Below, piece after piece: positions 5,695-5,720 of a DNA stretch of 5,720 nt (the stretch's first letter is position 1; every line of letters begins with the position of its first letter). A program made the position numbers and the translations under genes. Location of the stretch: contig JAURMY010000251.1 of assembly GCA_030830465.1 (NCBI GenBank), positions 1-5,720 on the forward strand, in the 5' to 3' direction. This DNA comes from Alphaproteobacteria bacterium (GTDB taxonomy: Bacteria; Pseudomonadota; Alphaproteobacteria; Rhodobacterales; Rhodobacteraceae). Below the pieces are notes generated by a model that worked only from the letters and a program-made list of their open reading frames with translations, was not told the DNA's origin and made no database searches.

Positions 5695-5720
5695 GGAGAG
5701 GTGCCAGAGTGGTCGATCGG
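5695..5720 (+). tRNA. tRNA-Ser, 5' part only; cut by window edge
   Basis: The last 26 bases match the start of a bacterial serine tRNA: acceptor arm GGAGAGG (5695-5701), T8-G9, then a D-arm with AGAGTGGTCGA (5706-5716). The anticodon, long variable arm and 3' end lie outside the window, so the isoacceptor cannot be named from this sequence. It is transcribed away from the protein genes. A 14-bp palindrome, GTTCGG-AC-CCGAAC (5674-5687), ends seven bases before it and would lie in or next to its short leader. Confidence 0.85.

Noticed and set aside
1..5720. Search for mobile elements, CRISPR repeats, toxin-antitoxin pairs or a defence system
   Set aside because: The genes are housekeeping or single-enzyme types, and no transposase, integrase, array of direct repeats or target-site duplication is visible. 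The tRNA-Ser at the edge is a possible integration site, but only its 5' end is in view and nothing next to it suggests an insertion.

Overview
The window looks like core chromosome of an alphaproteobacterium, most likely a member of the Rhodobacteraceae (Roseobacter group). The basis is the gene order rplU-rpmA-...-GNAT-obgE, the alanine/lysine-rich C-terminal tail on ribosomal protein L21, the Obg sequence, and moderately GC-rich codon use. This placement is from recognition of protein sequences, not from a database search.

All five complete protein genes and one partial one lie on the minus strand, so they read from right to left. At the far right, on the plus strand, is the first third of a serine tRNA (5695 to the window edge). 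Leftward of it is a 186-base divergent gap holding candidate promoters for both directions, then a 730-residue protein with about ten TPR repeats and a C-terminal PAPS-dependent sulfotransferase domain (3316-5508). A 257-base gap follows, with a good sigma70-type promoter and a leader of about 125 nt. After it come rplU (L21) and rpmA (L27), 12 bases apart with the rpmA ribosome binding site overlapping the rplU stop. A clear intrinsic terminator (2196-2232) closes this pair. Directly behind it are a LysE/RhtB-family exporter, a GNAT acetyltransferase that overlaps it by one base (TGATG), and, after 50 bases, obgE, which runs off the left edge a few codons before its expected end.

Functionally, the left and middle parts form a ribosome-centred cluster: L21 and L27 of the 50S subunit, an acetyltransferase of RimJ/RimL-like type in a position conserved in relatives, and the 50S-assembly GTPase Obg. 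The LysE-family exporter within this cluster has no evident link to ribosomes. The TPR-sulfotransferase is a separate transcription unit whose substrate cannot be read from the sequence.

I do not see mobile elements, CRISPR arrays, phage genes or a defence system. No strong case for an undescribed system can be made here. The most worthwhile points are the terminator placed only 23 bases before the exporter-GNAT-obgE genes, the structured rplU leader, and the unassigned sulfotransferase.
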